Position numbers and translations under genes: made by a program
Shown here: piece by piece, positions 1-11,205 of the stretch
Numbering within the stretch: position 1 is the stretch's first letter
Layout: every line of letters starts with the position of its first letter
From: Daphnia pulex
Taxonomy: Eukaryota > Arthropoda > Branchiopoda > Diplostraca > Daphniidae
DNA: 64,000 bases
Direction: 5' to 3'
Assembly: GCF_021134715.1 (NCBI RefSeq)
Contig: NC_060023.1
Location: 4,464,001-4,528,000 of the forward strand
The notes under the pieces: model-generated
What the model was told of the DNA's origin: nothing
Databases searched by the model: none
What the model saw: the letters and a program-made list of their open reading frames with translations, nothing else

Positions 1-274
1 AAGTACTTGCAAAACGATAGGGCATAATCTTTCTTATCCTTCCTTTCTTCTACTGGTAGAAACCGGCTTTTGTCGTCCCAGCGGTATTTTCTGACGGCCA
101 TTCGGTTGTGGCACTGTCGATTAAACCTGCCATGATCCTCGAAAATTGAACAGAAAAGCATATAATTGCCATTAATTATTGATATTTTGCCCTGTCATAG
201 TTACAATTGCGTGCTCTTTTCAATACACCTAGTTTACGCCACATTGCAATATAAGTAGTCATTGCGATAACAAT

Positions 275-411
275 GTCAAGATGGCCGAGTGGTTAAGGCG
301 CCAGACTTAAGATACAAAATCAAATAATAGATTAATAGGTAATCTTGTTAAATCCGTTATTTGGCATTCTGGTCTTCGAGAAAGGCGTGGGTTCGAACCC
401 CACTCTTGACA
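275..411 (+). tRNA. tRNA-Leu(UAA) with 55-bp intron, block 1 copy 1
   Basis: The acceptor stem GTCAAGA pairs with TCTTGAC and is followed by discriminator A. The anticodon stem CCAGA pairs with TCTGG and the loop CTTAAG places UAA at positions 34-36. The T arm is GTGGG-TTCGAAC-CCCAC. The intron (312..366) lies after position 37, the usual place for nuclear tRNA introns. The spliced length of 82 nt with a long variable arm fits type II tRNA-Leu. A box and B box are both intact. T-runs at 428-431 and 436-440 can serve as the Pol III terminator. Confidence 0.95.
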
Positions 412-497
412 AAACCTTCCTTTCAAGTTTTATTCTTTTTACTTACATACGTGTCGCAATCGTTAAAAGTCACTCAAAGCAAACGAATTAATATTAA

Positions 498-569
498 GGG
501 GTTGTAACTCAGTGGTAGAGTGTTCGCTTTGCATGCGAAAAGCCCGGAGTTCAATCCTCCGCAACTCCA
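498..569 (+). tRNA. tRNA-Ala(UGC), block 1 copy 1
   Basis: 72 nt. The acceptor GGGGTTG pairs with CAACTCC and keeps the G3-U70 wobble that is the identity element for alanyl-tRNA synthetase. The anticodon stem TTCGC/GCGAA encloses TTTGCAT, so the anticodon is UGC. The T arm is CGGAG-TTCAATC-CTCCG and the discriminator is A. A T4 run lies about 20 nt downstream, a likely Pol III stop. This is the block-1 standard sequence. Confidence 0.95.
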
Positions 570-962
570 TAGTATTAACACTTTCATTTTCAAAAAAAAG
601 ACCATTGTCAGGTCTGCCAACAGAATGAAACCACATTCCACATTCTTACGAATATCTCGTGAAAAGTGTAAATACCCAGTGATCAAACAAGTACTTGCAA
701 AACGATAGGGCATAATCTTTCTTATCCTTCCTTTCTTCTACTGGTAGAAACCGGCTTTTGTCGTCCCAGCGGTATTTTCTGACGGCCATTCGGTTGTGGC
801 ACTGTCGATTAAACCTGCCATGATCCTCGAAAATTGAACAGAAAAGCATATAATTGCCATTAATTATTGATATTTTGCCCTGTCATAGTTACAATTGCGT
901 GCTCTTTTCAATACACCTAGTTTACGCCACATTGCAATATAAGTAGTCATTGCGATAACAAT

Positions 963-1099
963 GTCAAGATGGCCGAGTGGTTAAGGCGCCAGACTTAAGA
1001 TACAAAATCAAATAATAGATTAATAGGTAATCTTGTTAAATCCGTTATTTGGCATTCTGGTCTTCGAGAAAGGCGTGGGTTCGAACCCCACTCTTGACA
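963..1099 (+). tRNA. tRNA-Leu(UAA), block 1 copy 2
   Basis: Matches copy 1 in exons and intron (intron 1000..1054). Confidence 0.95.
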
Positions 1100-1185
1100 A
1101 AACCTTCCTTTCAAGTTTTATTCTTTTTACTTACATACGTGTCGCAATCGTTAAAAGTCACTCAAAGCAAACGAATTAATATTAA

Positions 1186-1257
1186 GGGGTTGTAACTCAG
1201 TGGTAGAGTGTTCGCTTTGCATGCGAAAAGCCCGGAGTTCAATCCTCCGCAACTCCA
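1186..1257 (+). tRNA. tRNA-Ala(UGC), block 1 copy 2
   Basis: Standard sequence. Its 3' flank (tattaac) is shared only with copy 1, marking these two as the closest neighbours. Confidence 0.95.
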
Positions 1258-1650
1258 TAGTATTAACACTTTCATTTTCAAAAAAAAGACCATTGTCAGG
1301 TCTGCCAACAGAATGAAACCACATTCCACATTCTTACGAATATCTCGTGAAAAGTGTAAATACCCAGTGATCAAACAAGTACTTGCAAAACGATAGGGCA
1401 TAATCTTTCTTATCCTTCCTTTCTTCTACTGGTAGAAACCGGCTTTTGTCGTCCCAGCGGTATTTTCTGACGGCCATTCGGTTGTGGCACTGTCGATTAA
1501 ACCTGCCATAATCCTCGAAAATTGAACAGAAAAGCATATAATTGCCATTAATTATTGATATTTTGCCCTGTCATAGTTACAATTGCGTGCTCTTTTCAAT
1601 ACACCTAGTTTACGCCACATTGCAATATAAGTAGTCATTGCGATAACAAT

Positions 1651-1787
1651 GTCAAGATGGCCGAGTGGTTAAGGCGCCAGACTTAAGATACAAAATCAAA
1701 TAATAGATTAATAGGTAATCTTGTTAAATCCGTTATTTGGCATTCTGGTCTTCGAGAAAGGCGTGGGTTCGAACCCCACTCTTGACA
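1651..1787 (+). tRNA. tRNA-Leu(UAA), block 1 copy 3
   Basis: Standard exons; intron 1688..1742. Confidence 0.95.
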
Positions 1788-1873
1788 AAACCTTCCTTTC
1801 AAGTTTTATTCTTTTTACTTACATACGTGTCGCAATCGTTAAAAGTCACTCAAAGCAAACGAATTAATATTAA

Positions 1874-1945
1874 GGGGTTGTAACTCAGTGGTAGAGTGTT
1901 CGCTTTGCATGCGAAAAGCCCGGAGTTCAATCCTCCGCAACTCCA
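1874..1945 (+). tRNA. tRNA-Ala(UGC), block 1 copy 3
   Basis: Standard sequence; the 3' flank changes to tataaac from this copy onward. Confidence 0.95.
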
Positions 1946-2337
1946 TAGTATAAACACTTTCATTTTGAAAAAAAAGACCATTGTCAGGTCTGCCAACAGA
2001 ATGAAACCACATTCCACATTCTTACGAATATCTCGTGAAAAGTGTAAATACCCAGTGATCAAACAAGTACTTGCAAAACGATAGGGCATAATCTTTCTTA
2101 TCCTTCCTTTCTTCTACTGGTAGAAACCGGCTTTTGTCGTCCCAGCGGTATTTTCTGACGGCCATTCGGTTGTGGCACTGTCGATTAAACCTGCCATGAT
2201 CCTCGAAAATTGAACAGAAAAGCATATAATTGCCATTAATTATTGATATTTTCCCTGTCATAGTTACAATTGCGTGCTCTTTTCAATACACCTAGTTTAC
2301 GCCACATTGCAATATAAGTAGTCATTGCGATAACAAT

Positions 2338-2474
2338 GCCAAGATGGCCGAGTGGTTAAGGCGCCAGAATTAAGATACAAAATCAAATAATAGATTAATA
2401 GGTAATCTTGTTAAATCCGTTATTTGGCATTCTGGTCTTCGAGAAAGGCGTGGGTTCGAACCCCACTCTTGACA
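2338..2474 (+). tRNA. tRNA-Leu(UAA), block 1 copy 4, variant
   Basis: Two changes: T2 to C, which breaks the pair with A71, and C32 to A in the anticodon loop. Intron 2375..2429. The anticodon is still UAA, but the acceptor stem is weaker. Confidence 0.75.
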
Positions 2475-2560
2475 AAACCTTCCTTTCAAGTTTTATTCTT
2501 TTTACTTACATACGTGTCGCAATCGTTAAGAGTCACTCAAAGCAAACGAATTAATATTAA

Positions 2561-2632
2561 GGGGTTGTAACTCAGTGGTAGAGTGTTCGCTTTGCATGCG
2601 AAAAGCCCGGAGTTCAATCCTCCGCAACTCCA
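2561..2632 (+). tRNA. tRNA-Ala(UGC), block 1 copy 4
   Basis: Standard sequence. Confidence 0.95.
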
Positions 2633-3025
2633 TAGTATAAACACTTTCATTTTGAAAAAAAAGACCATTGTCAGGTCTGCCAACAGAATGAAACCACATT
2701 CCACATTCTTACGAATATCTCGTGAAAAGTGTAAATACCCAGTGATCAAACAAGTACTTGCAAAACGATAGGGCATAATCTTTCTTATCCTTCCTTTCTT
2801 CTACTGGTAGAAACCGGCTTTTGTCGTCCCAGCGGTATTTTCTGACGGCCATTCGGTTGTGGCACTGTCGATTAAACCTGCCATGATCCTCGAAAATTGA
2901 ACAGAAAAGCATATAATTGCCATTAATTATTGATATTTTGCCCTGTCATAGTTACAATTGCGTGCTCTTTTCAATACACCTAGTTTACGCCACATTGCAA
3001 TATAAGTAGTCATTGCGATAACAAT

Positions 3026-3162
3026 GTCAAGATGGTCGAGTGGTTAAGGCGCCAGACTTAAGATACAAAATCAAATAATAGATTAATAGGTAATCTTGTT
3101 AAATCCGTTATTTGGCATTCTGGTCTTCGAGAAAGGCGTGGGTTCGAACCCCACTCTTGACA
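3026..3162 (+). tRNA. tRNA-Leu(UAA), block 1 copy 5
   Basis: D-stem C11 is T, which still pairs as a G-U wobble. This variant is shared with copy 6, suggesting local duplication or conversion. Intron 3063..3117. Confidence 0.9.
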
Positions 3163-3248
3163 AAACCTTCCTTTCAAGTTTTATTCTTTTTACTTACATA
3201 CGTGTCGCAATCGTTAAAAGTCACTCAAAGCAAACGAATTAATATTAA

Positions 3249-3320
3249 GGGGTTGTAACTCAGTGGTAGAGTGTTCGCTTTGCATGCGAAAAGCCCGGAG
3301 TTCAATCCTCCGCAACTCCA
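3249..3320 (+). tRNA. tRNA-Ala(UGC), block 1 copy 5
   Basis: Standard sequence. Confidence 0.95.
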
Positions 3321-3714
3321 TAGTATAAACACTTTCATTTTGAAAAAAAAAGACCATTGTCAGGTCTGCCAACAGAATGAAACCACATTCCACATTCTTA
3401 CGAATATCTCGTGAAAAGTGTAAATACCCAGTGATCAAACAAGTACTTGCAAAACGATAGGGCATAATCTTTCTTATCCTTCCTTTCTTCTACTGGTAGA
3501 AACCGGCTTTTGTCGTCCCAGCGGTATTTTCTGACGGCCATTCGGTTGTGGCACTGTCGATTAAACCTGCCATGATCCTCGAAAATTGAACAGAAAAGCA
3601 TATAATTGCCATTAATTATTGATATTTTGCCCTGTCATAGTTACAATTGCGTGCTCTTTTCAATACACCTAGTTTACGCCACATTGCAATATAAGTAGTC
3701 ATTGCGATAACAAT

Positions 3715-3851
3715 GTCAAGATGGTCGAGTGGTTAAGGCGCCAGACTTAAGATACAAAATCAAATAATAGATTAATAGGTAATCTTGTTAAATCCGTTAT
3801 TTGGCATTCTGGTCTTCGAGAAAGGCGTGGGTTCGAACCCCACTCTTGACA
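3715..3851 (+). tRNA. tRNA-Leu(UAA), block 1 copy 6
   Basis: Same D-stem C11T change as copy 5; intron 3752..3806. Confidence 0.9.
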
Positions 3852-3937
3852 AAACCTTCCTTTCAAGTTTTATTCTTTTTACTTACATACGTGTCGCAAT
3901 CGTTAAAAGTCACTCAAAGCAAACGAATTAATATTAA

Positions 3938-4009
3938 GGGGTTGTAACTCAGTGGTAGAGTGTTCGCTTTGCATGCGAAAAGCCCGGAGTTCAATCCTCC
4001 GCAACTCCA
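3938..4009 (+). tRNA. tRNA-Ala(UGC), block 1 copy 6
   Basis: Standard sequence. Confidence 0.95.
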
Positions 4010-4402
4010 TAGTATAAACACTTTCATTTTCAAAAAAAAGACCATTGTCAGGTCTGCCAACAGAATGAAACCACATTCCACATTTTTACGAATATCTCGT
4101 GAAAAGTGTAAATACCCAGTGATCAAACAAGTACTTGCAAAACGATAGGGCATAATCTTTCTTATCCTTCCTTTCTTCTACTGGTAGAAACCGGCTTTTG
4201 TCGTCCCAGCGGTATTTTCTGACGGCCATTCGGTTGTGGCACTGTCGATTAAACCTGCCATGATCCTCGAAAATTGAACAGAAAAGCATATAATTGCCAT
4301 TAATTATTGATATTTTGCCCTGTCATAGTTACAATTGCGTGCTCTTTTCAATACACCTAGTTTACGCCACATTGCAATATAAGTAGTCATTGCGATAACA
4401 AT

Positions 4403-4539
4403 GTCAAGATGGCCGAGTGGTTAAGGCGCCAGACTTAAGATACAAAATCAAATAATAGATTAATAGGTAATCTTGTTAAATCCGTTATTTGGCATTCTGG
4501 TCTTCGAGAAAGGCGTGGGTTCGAACCCCACTCTTGACA
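4403..4539 (+). tRNA. tRNA-Leu(UAA), block 1 copy 7
   Basis: Standard exons; intron 4440..4494. Confidence 0.95.
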
Positions 4540-4625
4540 AAACCTTCCTTTCAAGTTTTATTCTTTTTACTTACATACGTGTCGCAATCGTTAAAAGTCA
4601 CTCAAAGCAAACGAATTAATATTGA

Positions 4626-4697
4626 GGGGTTGTAACTCAGTGGTAGAGTGTTCGCTTTGCATGCGAAAAGCCCGGAGTTCAATCCTCCGCAACTCCA
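4626..4697 (+). tRNA. tRNA-Ala(UGC), block 1 copy 7
   Basis: Standard gene; one A to G change two bases upstream of the start. Confidence 0.95.
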
Positions 4698-5090
4698 TAG
4701 TATAAACACTTTCATTTTGAAAAAAAAGACCATTGTCAGGTCTGCCAACAGAATGAAACCACATTCCACATTCTTACGAATATCTCGTGAAAAGTGTAAA
4801 TACCCAGTGATCAAACAAGTACTTGCAAAACGATAGGGCATAATCTTTCTTATCCTTCCTTTCTTCTACTGGTAGAAACCGGCTTTTGTCGTCCCAGCGG
4901 TATTTTCTGACGGCCATTCGGTTGTGGCACTGTCGATTAAACCTGCCATGATCCTCGAAAATTGAACAGAAAAGCATATAATTGCCATTAATTATTGATA
5001 TTTTGCCCTGTCATAGTTACAATTGCGTGCTCTTTTCAATATACCTAGTTTACGCCACATTGCAATATAAGTAGTCATTGCGATAACAAT

Positions 5091-5227
5091 GTCAAGATGG
5101 CCGAGTGGTTAAGGCGCCAGACTTAAGATACAAAATCAAATAATAGATTAATAGGTAATCTTGTTAAATCCGTTATTTGGCATTCTGGTCTTCGAGAAAG
5201 GCGTGGGTTCGAACCCCACTCTTGACA
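5091..5227 (+). tRNA. tRNA-Leu(UAA), block 1 copy 8
   Basis: Standard exons; intron 5128..5182. Confidence 0.95.
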
Positions 5228-5313
5228 AAACCTTCCTTTCAAGTTTTATTCTTTTTACTTACATACGTGTCGCAATCGTTAAAAGTCACTCAAAGCAAAC
5301 GAATTAATATTAA

Positions 5314-5385
5314 GGGGTTGTAACTCAGTGGTAGAGTGTTCGCTTTGCATGCGAAAAGCCCGGAGTTCAATCCTCCGCAACTCCA
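5314..5385 (+). tRNA. tRNA-Ala(UGC), block 1 copy 8
   Basis: Standard sequence. Confidence 0.95.
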
Positions 5386-5778
5386 TAGTATAAACACTTT
5401 CATTTTGAAAAAAAAGACCATTGTCAGGTCTGCCAACAGAATGAAACCACATTCCACATTCTTACGAATATCTCGTGAAAAGTGTAAATACCCAGTGATC
5501 AAACAAGTACTTGCAAAACGATAGGGCATAATCTTTCTTATCCTTCCTTTCTTCTACTGGTAGAAACCGGCTTTTGTCGTCCCAGCGGTATTTTCTGACG
5601 GCCATTCGGTTGTGGCACTGTCGATTAAACCTGCCATGATCCTCGAAAATTGAACAGAAAAGCATATAATTGCCATTAATTATTGATATTTTGCCCTGTC
5701 ATAGTTACAATTGCGTGCTCTTTTCAATACACCTAGTTTACGCCACATTGCAATATAAGTAGTCATTGCGATAACAAT

Positions 5779-5915
5779 GTCAAGATGGCCGAGTGGTTAA
5801 GGCGCCAGACTTAAGATACAAAATCAAATAATAGATTAATAGGTAATCTTGTTAAATCCGTTATTTGGCATTCTGGTCTTCGAAAAAGGCGTGGGTTCGA
5901 ACCCCACTCTTGACA
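5779..5915 (+). tRNA. tRNA-Leu(UAA), block 1 copy 9
   Basis: One G to A change in the long variable arm; intron 5816..5870. Confidence 0.92.
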
Positions 5916-6001
5916 AAACCTTCCTTTCAAGTTTTATTCTTTTTACTTACATACGTGTCGCAATCGTTAAAAGTCACTCAAAGCAAACGAATTAATATTA
6001 A

Positions 6002-6073
6002 GGGGTTGTAACTCAGTGGTAGAGTGTTCGCTTTGCATGCGAAAAGCCCGGAGTTCAATCCTCCGCAACTCCA
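6002..6073 (+). tRNA. tRNA-Ala(UGC), block 1 copy 9
   Basis: Standard sequence. Confidence 0.95.
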
Positions 6074-6466
6074 TAGTATAAACACTTTCATTTTGAAAAA
6101 AAAGACCATTGTCAGGTCTGCCAACAGAATGAAACCACATTCCACATTCTTACGAATATCTCGTGAAAAGTATAAATACCCAGTGATCATACAAGTACTT
6201 GCAAAACGATAGGGCATAATCTTTCTTATCCTTCCTTTCTTCTACTGGTAGAAACCGGCTTTTGTCGTCCCAGCGGTATTTTCTGACGGCCATTCGGTTG
6301 TGGCACTGTCGATTAAACCTGCCATGATCCTCGAAAATTGAACAGAAAAGCATATAATTGCCATTAATTATTGATATTTTGCCCTGTCATAGTTACAATT
6401 GCGTGCTCTTTTCAATACACCTAGTTTACGCCACATTGCAATATAAGTAGTCATTGCGATAACAAT

Positions 6467-6603
6467 GTCAAGATGGCCGAGTGGTTAAGGCGCCAGACTT
6501 AAGATACAAAATCAAATAATAGATTAATAGGTAATCTTGTTAAATCCGTTATTTGGCATTCTGGTCTTCGAGAAAGGCGTGGGTTCGAACCCCACTCTTG
6601 ACA
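6467..6603 (+). tRNA. tRNA-Leu(UAA), block 1 copy 10
   Basis: Standard exons; intron 6504..6558. Confidence 0.95.
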
Positions 6604-6689
6604 AAACCTTCCTTTCAAGTTTTATTCTTTTTACTTACATACGTGTCGCAATCGTTAAAAGTCACTCAAAGCAAACGAATTAATATTAA

Positions 6690-6761
6690 GGGGTTGTAAC
6701 TCAGTGGTAGAGTGTTCGCTTTGCATGCGAAAAGCCCGGAGTTCAATCCGCCGCAACTCCA
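6690..6761 (+). tRNA. tRNA-Ala(UGC), block 1 copy 10, T-stem variant
   Basis: The 3' side of the T stem reads CGCCG instead of CTCCG, leaving an A52/G62 mismatch. Confidence 0.8.
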
Positions 6762-7154
6762 TAGTATAAACACTTTCATTTAAAAAAAAAAGACCATTGT
6801 CAGGTCTGCCAACAGAATGAAACCACATTCCACATTCTTACGAATATCTCGTGAAAAGTGTAAATACCCAGTGATCAAACAAGTACTTGCAAAACGATAG
6901 GGCATAATCTTTCTTATCCTTCATTTCTTCTACTGGTAGAAACCGGCTTTTGTCGTCCCAGCGGTATTTTCTGACGGCCATTCGGTTGTGGCACTGTCGA
7001 TTAAACCTGCCATGATCTGCGAAAATTGAACAGAAAAGCATATAATTGCCATTAATTATTGATATTTTGCCCTGTCATAGTTACAATTGCGTGCTCTTTT
7101 CAATACACCTAGTTTACGCCACATTGCAATATAAGTAGTCATTGCGATAACAAT

Positions 7155-7291
7155 GTCAAGATGGCCGAGTGGTTAAGGCGCCAGACTTAAGATACAAAAT
7201 CAAATAATAGATTAATAGGTAATCTTGTTAAATCCGTTATTTGGCATTCTGGTCTTCGAGAAAGGCGTGGGTTCGAACCCCACTCTTGACA
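7155..7291 (+). tRNA. tRNA-Leu(UAA), block 1 copy 11
   Basis: Standard exons; intron 7192..7246. Confidence 0.95.
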
Positions 7292-7377
7292 AAACCTTCC
7301 TTTCAAGTTTTATTCTTTTTACTTACATACGTGTCGCAATCGTTAAAAGTCACTCAAAGCAAACGAATTAATATTAA

Positions 7378-7449
7378 GGGGTTGTAACTCAGTGGTAGAG
7401 TGTTCGCTTTGCATGCGAAAAGCCCGGAGTTCAATCCTCCGCAACTCCA
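7378..7449 (+). tRNA. tRNA-Ala(UGC), block 1 copy 11
   Basis: Standard sequence. Confidence 0.95.
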
Positions 7450-7842
7450 TAGTATAAACACTTTCATTTTGAAAAAAAAGACCATTGTCAGGTCTGCCAA
7501 CAGAATGAAACCACATTCCACATTCTTACGAATATCTCGTGAAAAGTGTAAATACCCAGTGATCAAACAAGTACTTGCAAAACGATAGGGCATAATCTTT
7601 CTTATCCTTCCTTTCTTCTACTGGTAGAAACCGGCTTTTGTCGTCCCAGCGGTATTTTCTGACGGCCATTCGGTTGTGGCACTGTCGATTAAACCTGCCA
7701 TGATCCTCGAAAATTGAACAGAAAAGCATATAATTGCCATTAATTATTGATATTTTGCCCTGTCATAGTTACAATTGCGTGCTCTTTTCAATACACCTAG
7801 TTTACGCCACATTGCAATATAAGTAGTCATTGCGATAACAAT

Positions 7843-7979
7843 GTCAAGATGGCCGAGTGGTTAAGGCGCCAGACTTAAGATACAAAATCAAATAATAGAT
7901 TAATAGGTAATCTTGTTAAATCCGTTATTTGGCATTCTGGTCTTCGAGAAAGGCGTGGGTTCGAACCCCACTCTTGACA
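7843..7979 (+). tRNA. tRNA-Leu(UAA), block 1 copy 12
   Basis: Standard exons; intron 7880..7934. Confidence 0.95.
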
Positions 7980-8065
7980 AAACCTTCCTTTCAAGTTTTA
8001 TTCTTTTTACTTACATACGTGTCGCAATCGTTAAAAGTCACTCAAAGCAAACGAATTAATATTAA

Positions 8066-8137
8066 GGGGTTGTAACTCAGTGGTAGAGTGTTCGCTTTGC
8101 ATGCGAAAAGCCCGGAGTTCAATCCTCCGCAACTCCA
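8066..8137 (+). tRNA. tRNA-Ala(UGC), block 1 copy 12
   Basis: Standard sequence. Confidence 0.95.
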
Positions 8138-8531
8138 TAGTATAAACACTTTCATTTTGAAAAAAAAAGACCATTGTCAGGTCTGCCAACAGAATGAAAC
8201 CACATTCCACATTCTTACGAATATCTCGTGAAAAGTGTAAATACCCAGTGATCAAACAAGTACTTGCAAAACGATAGGGCATAATCTTTCTTATCCTTCC
8301 TTTCTTCTACTGGTAGAAACCGGCTTTTGTCGTCCCAGCGGTATTTTCTGACGGCCATTCGGTTGTGGCACTGTCGATTAAACCTGCCATGATCCTCGAA
8401 AATTGAACAGAAAAGCATATAATTGCCATTAATTATTGATATTTTGCCCTGTCATAGTTACAATTGCGTGCTCTTTTCAATACACCTAGTTTACGCCACA
8501 TTGCAATATAAGTAGTCATTGCGATAACAAT

Positions 8532-8668
8532 GTCAAGATGGCCGAGTGGTTAAGGCGCCAGACTTAAGATACAAAATCAAATAATAGATTGATAGGTAAT
8601 CTTGTTAAATCCGTTATTTGGCATTCTGGTCTTCGAGAAAGGCGTGGGTTCGAACCCCACTCTTGACA
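8532..8668 (+). tRNA. tRNA-Leu(UAA), block 1 copy 13
   Basis: Exons standard; one A to G change inside the intron (8569..8623). Confidence 0.95.
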
Positions 8669-8754
8669 AAACCTTCCTTTCAAGTTTTATTCTTTTTACT
8701 TACATACGTGTCGCAATCGTTAAAAGTCACTCAAAGCAAACGAATTAATACTAA

Positions 8755-8826
8755 GCGGTTGTACCTCAGTGGTAGAGTGTTCGCTTTGCATGCGAAAAGC
8801 CCGGAGTTCAATCCTCCGCAACTCAA
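8755..8826 (+). pseudogene. tRNA-Ala(UGC) pseudogene, block 1 copy 13
   Basis: The acceptor reads GCGGTTG against CAACTCA, so two terminal pairs are lost, and the D arm has TACCTC for TAACTC. The anticodon arm and T arm are intact. It is the only clearly degraded Ala copy in block 1. Confidence 0.65.
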
Positions 8827-9219
8827 TAGTATAAACACTTTCATTTTGAAAAAAAAGTCCATTGTCAGGTCTGCCAACAGAATGAAACCACATTCCACAT
8901 TCTTACGAATATCTCGTGAAAAGTGTAAATACCCAGTGATCAAACAAGTACTTGCAAAACGATAGGGCATAATCTTTCTTATCCTTCCTTTCTTCTACTG
9001 GTAGAAACCGGCTTTTGTCGTCCCAGCGGTATTTTCTGACGGCCATTCGGTTGTGGCACTGTCGATTAAACCTGCCATGATCCTCGAAAATTGAACAGAA
9101 AAGCATATAATTGCCATTAATTATTGATATTTTGCCCTGTCATAGTTACAATTGCGTGCTCTTTTCAATACACCTAGTTTACGCCACATTGCAATATAAG
9201 TAGTCATTGCGATAACAAT

Positions 9220-9356
9220 GTCAAGATGGCCGAGTGGTTAAGGCGCCAGACTTAAGATACAAAATCAAATAATAGATTAATAGGTAATCTTGTTAAATCC
9301 GTTATTTGGCATTCTGGTCTTCGAGAAAGGCGTGGGTTCGAACCCCACTCTTGACA
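9220..9356 (+). tRNA. tRNA-Leu(UAA), block 1 copy 14
   Basis: Standard exons; intron 9257..9311. Confidence 0.95.
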
Positions 9357-9442
9357 AAACCTTCCTTTCAAGTTTTATTCTTTTTACTTACATACGTGTC
9401 GCAATCGTTAAAAGTCACTCAAAGCAAACGAATTAATATTAA

Positions 9443-9514
9443 GGGGTTGTAACTCAGTGGTAGAGTGTTCGCTTTGCATGCGAAAAGCCCGGAGTTCAAT
9501 CCTCCGCAACTCCA
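9443..9514 (+). tRNA. tRNA-Ala(UGC), block 1 copy 14
   Basis: Standard gene, but the downstream T4 run is replaced by an A-run, so the usual terminator is missing. Confidence 0.93.
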
Positions 9515-9906
9515 TAGTATAAACACTTTCATTAAAAAAAAAAGACCATTGTCAGGTCTGCCAACAGAATGAAACCACATTCCACATTCTTACGAATATC
9601 TCGTGAAAAGTGTAAATACCCAGTGATCAAACAAGTACTTGCAAAACGATAGGGCATAATCTTTCTTATCCTTCCTTTCTTCTACTGGTAGAAACCGGCT
9701 TTTGTCGTCCCAGTGGTATTTTCTGATGGCCATTCGGTTGTGGCACTGTCGATTAAACCTGCCATGATCCTTGAAAATTGAACAGAAAAGCATATAATTG
9801 CCATTAATTATTGATATTTTGCCCTGTCATAGTTACAATTTCGTGCTCTTTTCAATACACCTAGTTTACGCCACATTGCAATATAAGTAGTCATTGCGAT
9901 AACAAT

Positions 9907-10043
9907 GTCAAGATGGCCGAGTGGTTAAGGCGCCAGACTTAAGATACAAAATCAAATAATAGATTAATAGGTAATCTTGTGAAATCCGTTATTTGGCATT
10001 CTGGTCTTCGAGAAAGGCGTGGGTTCGAACCCCACTCTTGACA
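9907..10043 (+). tRNA. tRNA-Leu(UAA), block 1 copy 15
   Basis: Exons standard; one T to G change in the intron (9944..9998). Confidence 0.95.
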
Positions 10044-10129
10044 AAACCTTCCTTTCAAGTTTTATTCTTTTTACTTACATACGTGTCGCAATCGTTAAAA
10101 GTCACTCAAAGCAAACGAATTAATATTAA

Positions 10130-10201
10130 GGGGTTGTAACTCAGTGGTAGAGTGCTCGCTTTGCATGCGAAAAGCCCGGAGTTCAATCCTCCGCAACTCC
10201 A
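10130..10201 (+). tRNA. tRNA-Ala(UGC), block 1 copy 15
   Basis: Position 27 is C instead of T, so it no longer pairs with A43; otherwise standard. The flanks of this edge unit share variants with block 3. Confidence 0.88.
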
Positions 10202-10749
10202 TAGTACAAACACTTTCATTTTGAAAAAAAAAGACCATTGTCAGGTCTGCCAACAGAATGAAACCACATTCCACATTCGTACGAATATCTCGTGAAAAGT
10301 GTAAATACCCAGTGATCAAACAAGTACTTGCAAAACGATAGGGCATAATCTTTCTTATCCTTCATTTCTTCTACTGGTAGAAACCGGCTTTTGTCGTCCC
10401 AGTGGTATTTTCTGACGGCCATTCGGTTGTGGCACTGTCGATTAAACCTGCAATGATCCTCTAAAATTGAACAGAAAAGCATACAATTGCCATTAATTAT
10501 TGATATTTTTCCCTGTCATTGTTACAATTGTGTGCTCTTCTCAATACACCTAGTTTACGCCACATTGCAATACAAGATTCCTTCGGTAATATCCTTCGGT
10601 AATTTTTTTAAACGTTAAAGAGACAGAAAATAAAGGTTATGGTAGATTAATACATACTTTAACGTTTGGAAAATTCTGTTTCCCTTTATTCTCTTTCATA
10701 ATTGATTCTTTATAACTAATTGACTAATAATCTGTTAATATAATGAGTG

Positions 10750-10798
10750 GTGCGACTTAGGTGTGGCGGAGGCTTCGGCCCGCCACCCCACGTCGCAC
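10750..10798. other. Long GC-rich hairpin with TTCG loop in S1
   Basis: The outer arms GTGCGAC and GTCGCAC enclose GTGGCGG and CCGCCAC, closing on GGC-TTCG-GCC. As RNA this would be a very stable stem capped by a UUCG tetraloop. It stands out against the AT-rich surroundings. Confidence 0.75.
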
Positions 10799-11089
10799 TT
10801 CATGTTTAGATTAAGTTTTAGCAACATTTATTACTATAGTAACATGGAATTGGAAAAATTATTAGTTACATATTAACTATAAAGAAATGGATGTGCTCTT
10901 ATAGCAGTTAGATTAAACCACCGCTGAAAAAATCTTAATTCAGGCATATAACCTAAGTGTTTTACGACCGGTTCCAAAATCGATACCGATGGTAGCGTCG
11001 CTAGCGATATTACCATAGCTTTACTTCGTCTTTCGTTACATTGTTTGGTGTACACACCAACCTGACCACGCTTTCCCTTAAATCTTATG

Positions 11090-11153
11090 TCAATGTTGGT
11101 CTAATGGTTAGCAACCCTGGCTGCCACTGGTATGGTTCTGAGTTCGAATCTCG
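11090..11153 (+). pseudogene. tRNA-like relic (Gly-like) in S1
   Basis: A D-arm/A-box like stretch (GGTCTAATGGTTAGCA), an anticodon-loop-like CTGCCAC (would be GCC, Gly) and a B-box like GAGTTCGAATC are in the right order. The acceptor ends do not pair. It could be a degenerate tRNA or the head of a tRNA-derived SINE. Confidence 0.45.
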
Positions 11154-11205
11154 ATAAAGCCATTTAGGAAATTTAAATTTGTAACTTTTGAAAAATTACA
11201 CTTAA

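Larger units (their letters stand above)
1..10572 (+). repeat. Block 1: 688-bp tandem tRNA-Leu/tRNA-Ala array
   Basis: Position 1 recurs at 689, 1377 and so on, with a period of 688 bp (687-689 in some units from small indels). Fifteen units are present and the left edge is cut by the window. Each unit holds a tRNA-Leu(UAA) gene, then 86 bp of spacer, a tRNA-Ala(UGC) gene, and about 390 bp of non-coding spacer that is as conserved as the genes. The array ends at the junction with spacer module S1. Short open frames repeated in every unit are by-products of the repeat, with no sign of protein coding. Confidence 0.97.

Noticed and set aside
275-411. Reading the Leu anticodon as CAA, the usual intron-bearing Leu isoacceptor
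   Set aside because: The stem CCAGA/TCTGG places TTAAG in the loop, so positions 34-36 are UAA.
474-10482. Repeated 60-115 codon open frames in block 1
   Set aside because: They recur with the 688-bp unit on both strands, overlap the tRNA genes and have no codon or domain signal; they are by-products of the repeat.
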